From CAZWUW01 sp964636895 (GTDB lineage Bacteria > Bacillota > Thermincolia > Thermincolales > CAZWUW01): a stretch of DNA of 5,235 bases. The DNA lies in the NCBI GenBank assembly GCA_964636895.1, contig CAZWUW010000120.1, positions 1-5,235 on the forward strand. The letters run 5' to 3'. Position numbers and translations under genes: made by a program. Below are positions 4,939 to 5,235 of this stretch, one piece after another. Under the pieces are notes generated by a model. The model saw only the letters and a list, made by a program, of their open reading frames with translations, did no database searches and was not told where the DNA came from. Position 1 is the first letter of the stretch. Each line of letters begins with the position of its first letter.

Positions 4939-5235
4939 TGTTTGCCACCACCCTTAGCACTCAGGGCAATACTAACCCCGGTAATTTCAATGCTGTCCCG
5001 GTGATTTATAATTTTAAAGCGGACCAGCCGGTTTTTGTTCACATACTTGACATGTTCTTTAATGGTATTACTGCCTGTCGTCAGCCGGACCGCATCCCAG
5101 GTCCCCTTATCCCAGTTATACAGGTAGCCGTCCCAATTTGGACCGCCGGGCATTTGCAAGTGCAACTGCAGCCGGTCAAATTTACCCGCCGGGTCGTTCC
5201 ACTGGTAACACAACTCCGAAATTGGCAGCAGATGA
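4935..5235 (-). CDS. unrecognised protein, C-terminal end only (cut by right edge)
   Basis: The final 99-100 codons of a protein whose start lies beyond the right edge. The frame stays open to position 5234, and the visible part begins HLLPISELCYQWND. A TTG codon at 5213 lacks a convincing binding site and is inside the sequence, so I do not take it as the start. The tail contains RLQLHLQMPGG, YLYNWDKGTWDAVRL, YVNKNRLVRFKI and SIEITGVSIALS. This alternation of beta-like strands with Trp/Tyr-containing turns suggests a beta-sandwich-type domain. No membrane helix is visible. It overlaps the ABC ATPase gene by 4 bases, so it is made with the transporter. In similar operons the gene ahead of the ATPase often encodes a membrane-anchored extracytoplasmic protein; that would fit, but this fragment cannot show it. 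Confidence 0.8.
   Translation of the reverse strand, partial: HLLPISELCYQWNDPAGKFDRLQLHLQMPGGPNWDGYLYNWDKGTWDAVRLTTGSNTIKEHVKYVNKNRLVRFKIINHRDSIEITGVSIALSAKGGGKQ
4945..4955 (-). promoter_or_regulatory. ribosome binding site of the ABC ATPase gene
   Basis: The minus strand reads AAGGGTGGTGG here, ending 6 bases before the GTG at 4938. The match is imperfect but well placed and lies inside the end of the preceding gene. It supports the GTG start and the 4-base overlap, and suggests translation is coupled to the upstream gene. Confidence 0.6.

Noticed and set aside
4935..5213. A complete 92-residue protein starting at TTG 5213
   Set aside because: The frame stays open upstream to the window edge with coherent sequence and no clear binding site before the TTG, so it is more likely the tail of a longer protein.

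Overview
The window is a stretch of bacterial chromosome in which every supported gene lies on the minus strand, so transcription runs from the right edge to the left edge. The high coding density, 1-4 base gene overlaps, strong AGGAGG-type ribosome binding sites, frequent GTG starts and moderately GC-rich DNA fit a Gram-positive, clostridia-like Bacillota. A Peptococcaceae/Desulfotomaculum-type anaerobe is my guess from style and gene order, not something the window proves.

In order of transcription the genes are: (1) the C-terminal end of a protein that enters from the right edge (5235-4935), unrecognised, with a probable beta-rich tail; (2) an ABC transporter ATPase (4938-4009); (3) its ABC-2-type permease (4012-3161); (4) a 602-residue membrane-anchored protein with three predicted N-terminal membrane helices, a long charged coiled coil, about 100 residues of nearly pure Ser/Gly/Asn and a compact C-terminal domain (3159-1351); (5) a MoxR-family AAA+ ATPase (1320-313); and (6) the first 104 codons of a DUF58 protein with a vWA-like metal-site motif, cut by the left edge (313-1). 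Genes 1/2 and 2/3 overlap by 4 bases, 3/4 are 1 base apart, 4/5 are 30 bases apart, and 5/6 overlap by 1 base. This is almost certainly one operon. Its promoter and terminator are outside the window, and no non-coding stretch exceeds about 30 bases.

MoxR plus DUF58 is a well-known pair thought to act as a chaperone or metal-insertion machine on vWA-type or envelope proteins. Here it is coupled to an ABC-2 exporter and to a membrane protein whose build resembles the TIGR02302/DUF4175 type. My inference is that the operon makes one envelope-associated machine: the ABC pair moves or mechanically drives something at the membrane, the large protein spans the cell wall with a coiled coil and flexible linker, and MoxR/DUF58 assembles or remodels the complex. 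The substrate is unknown. The most interesting item is the 602-residue protein, including an in-frame 30-base tandem repeat in its linker that could vary in length.
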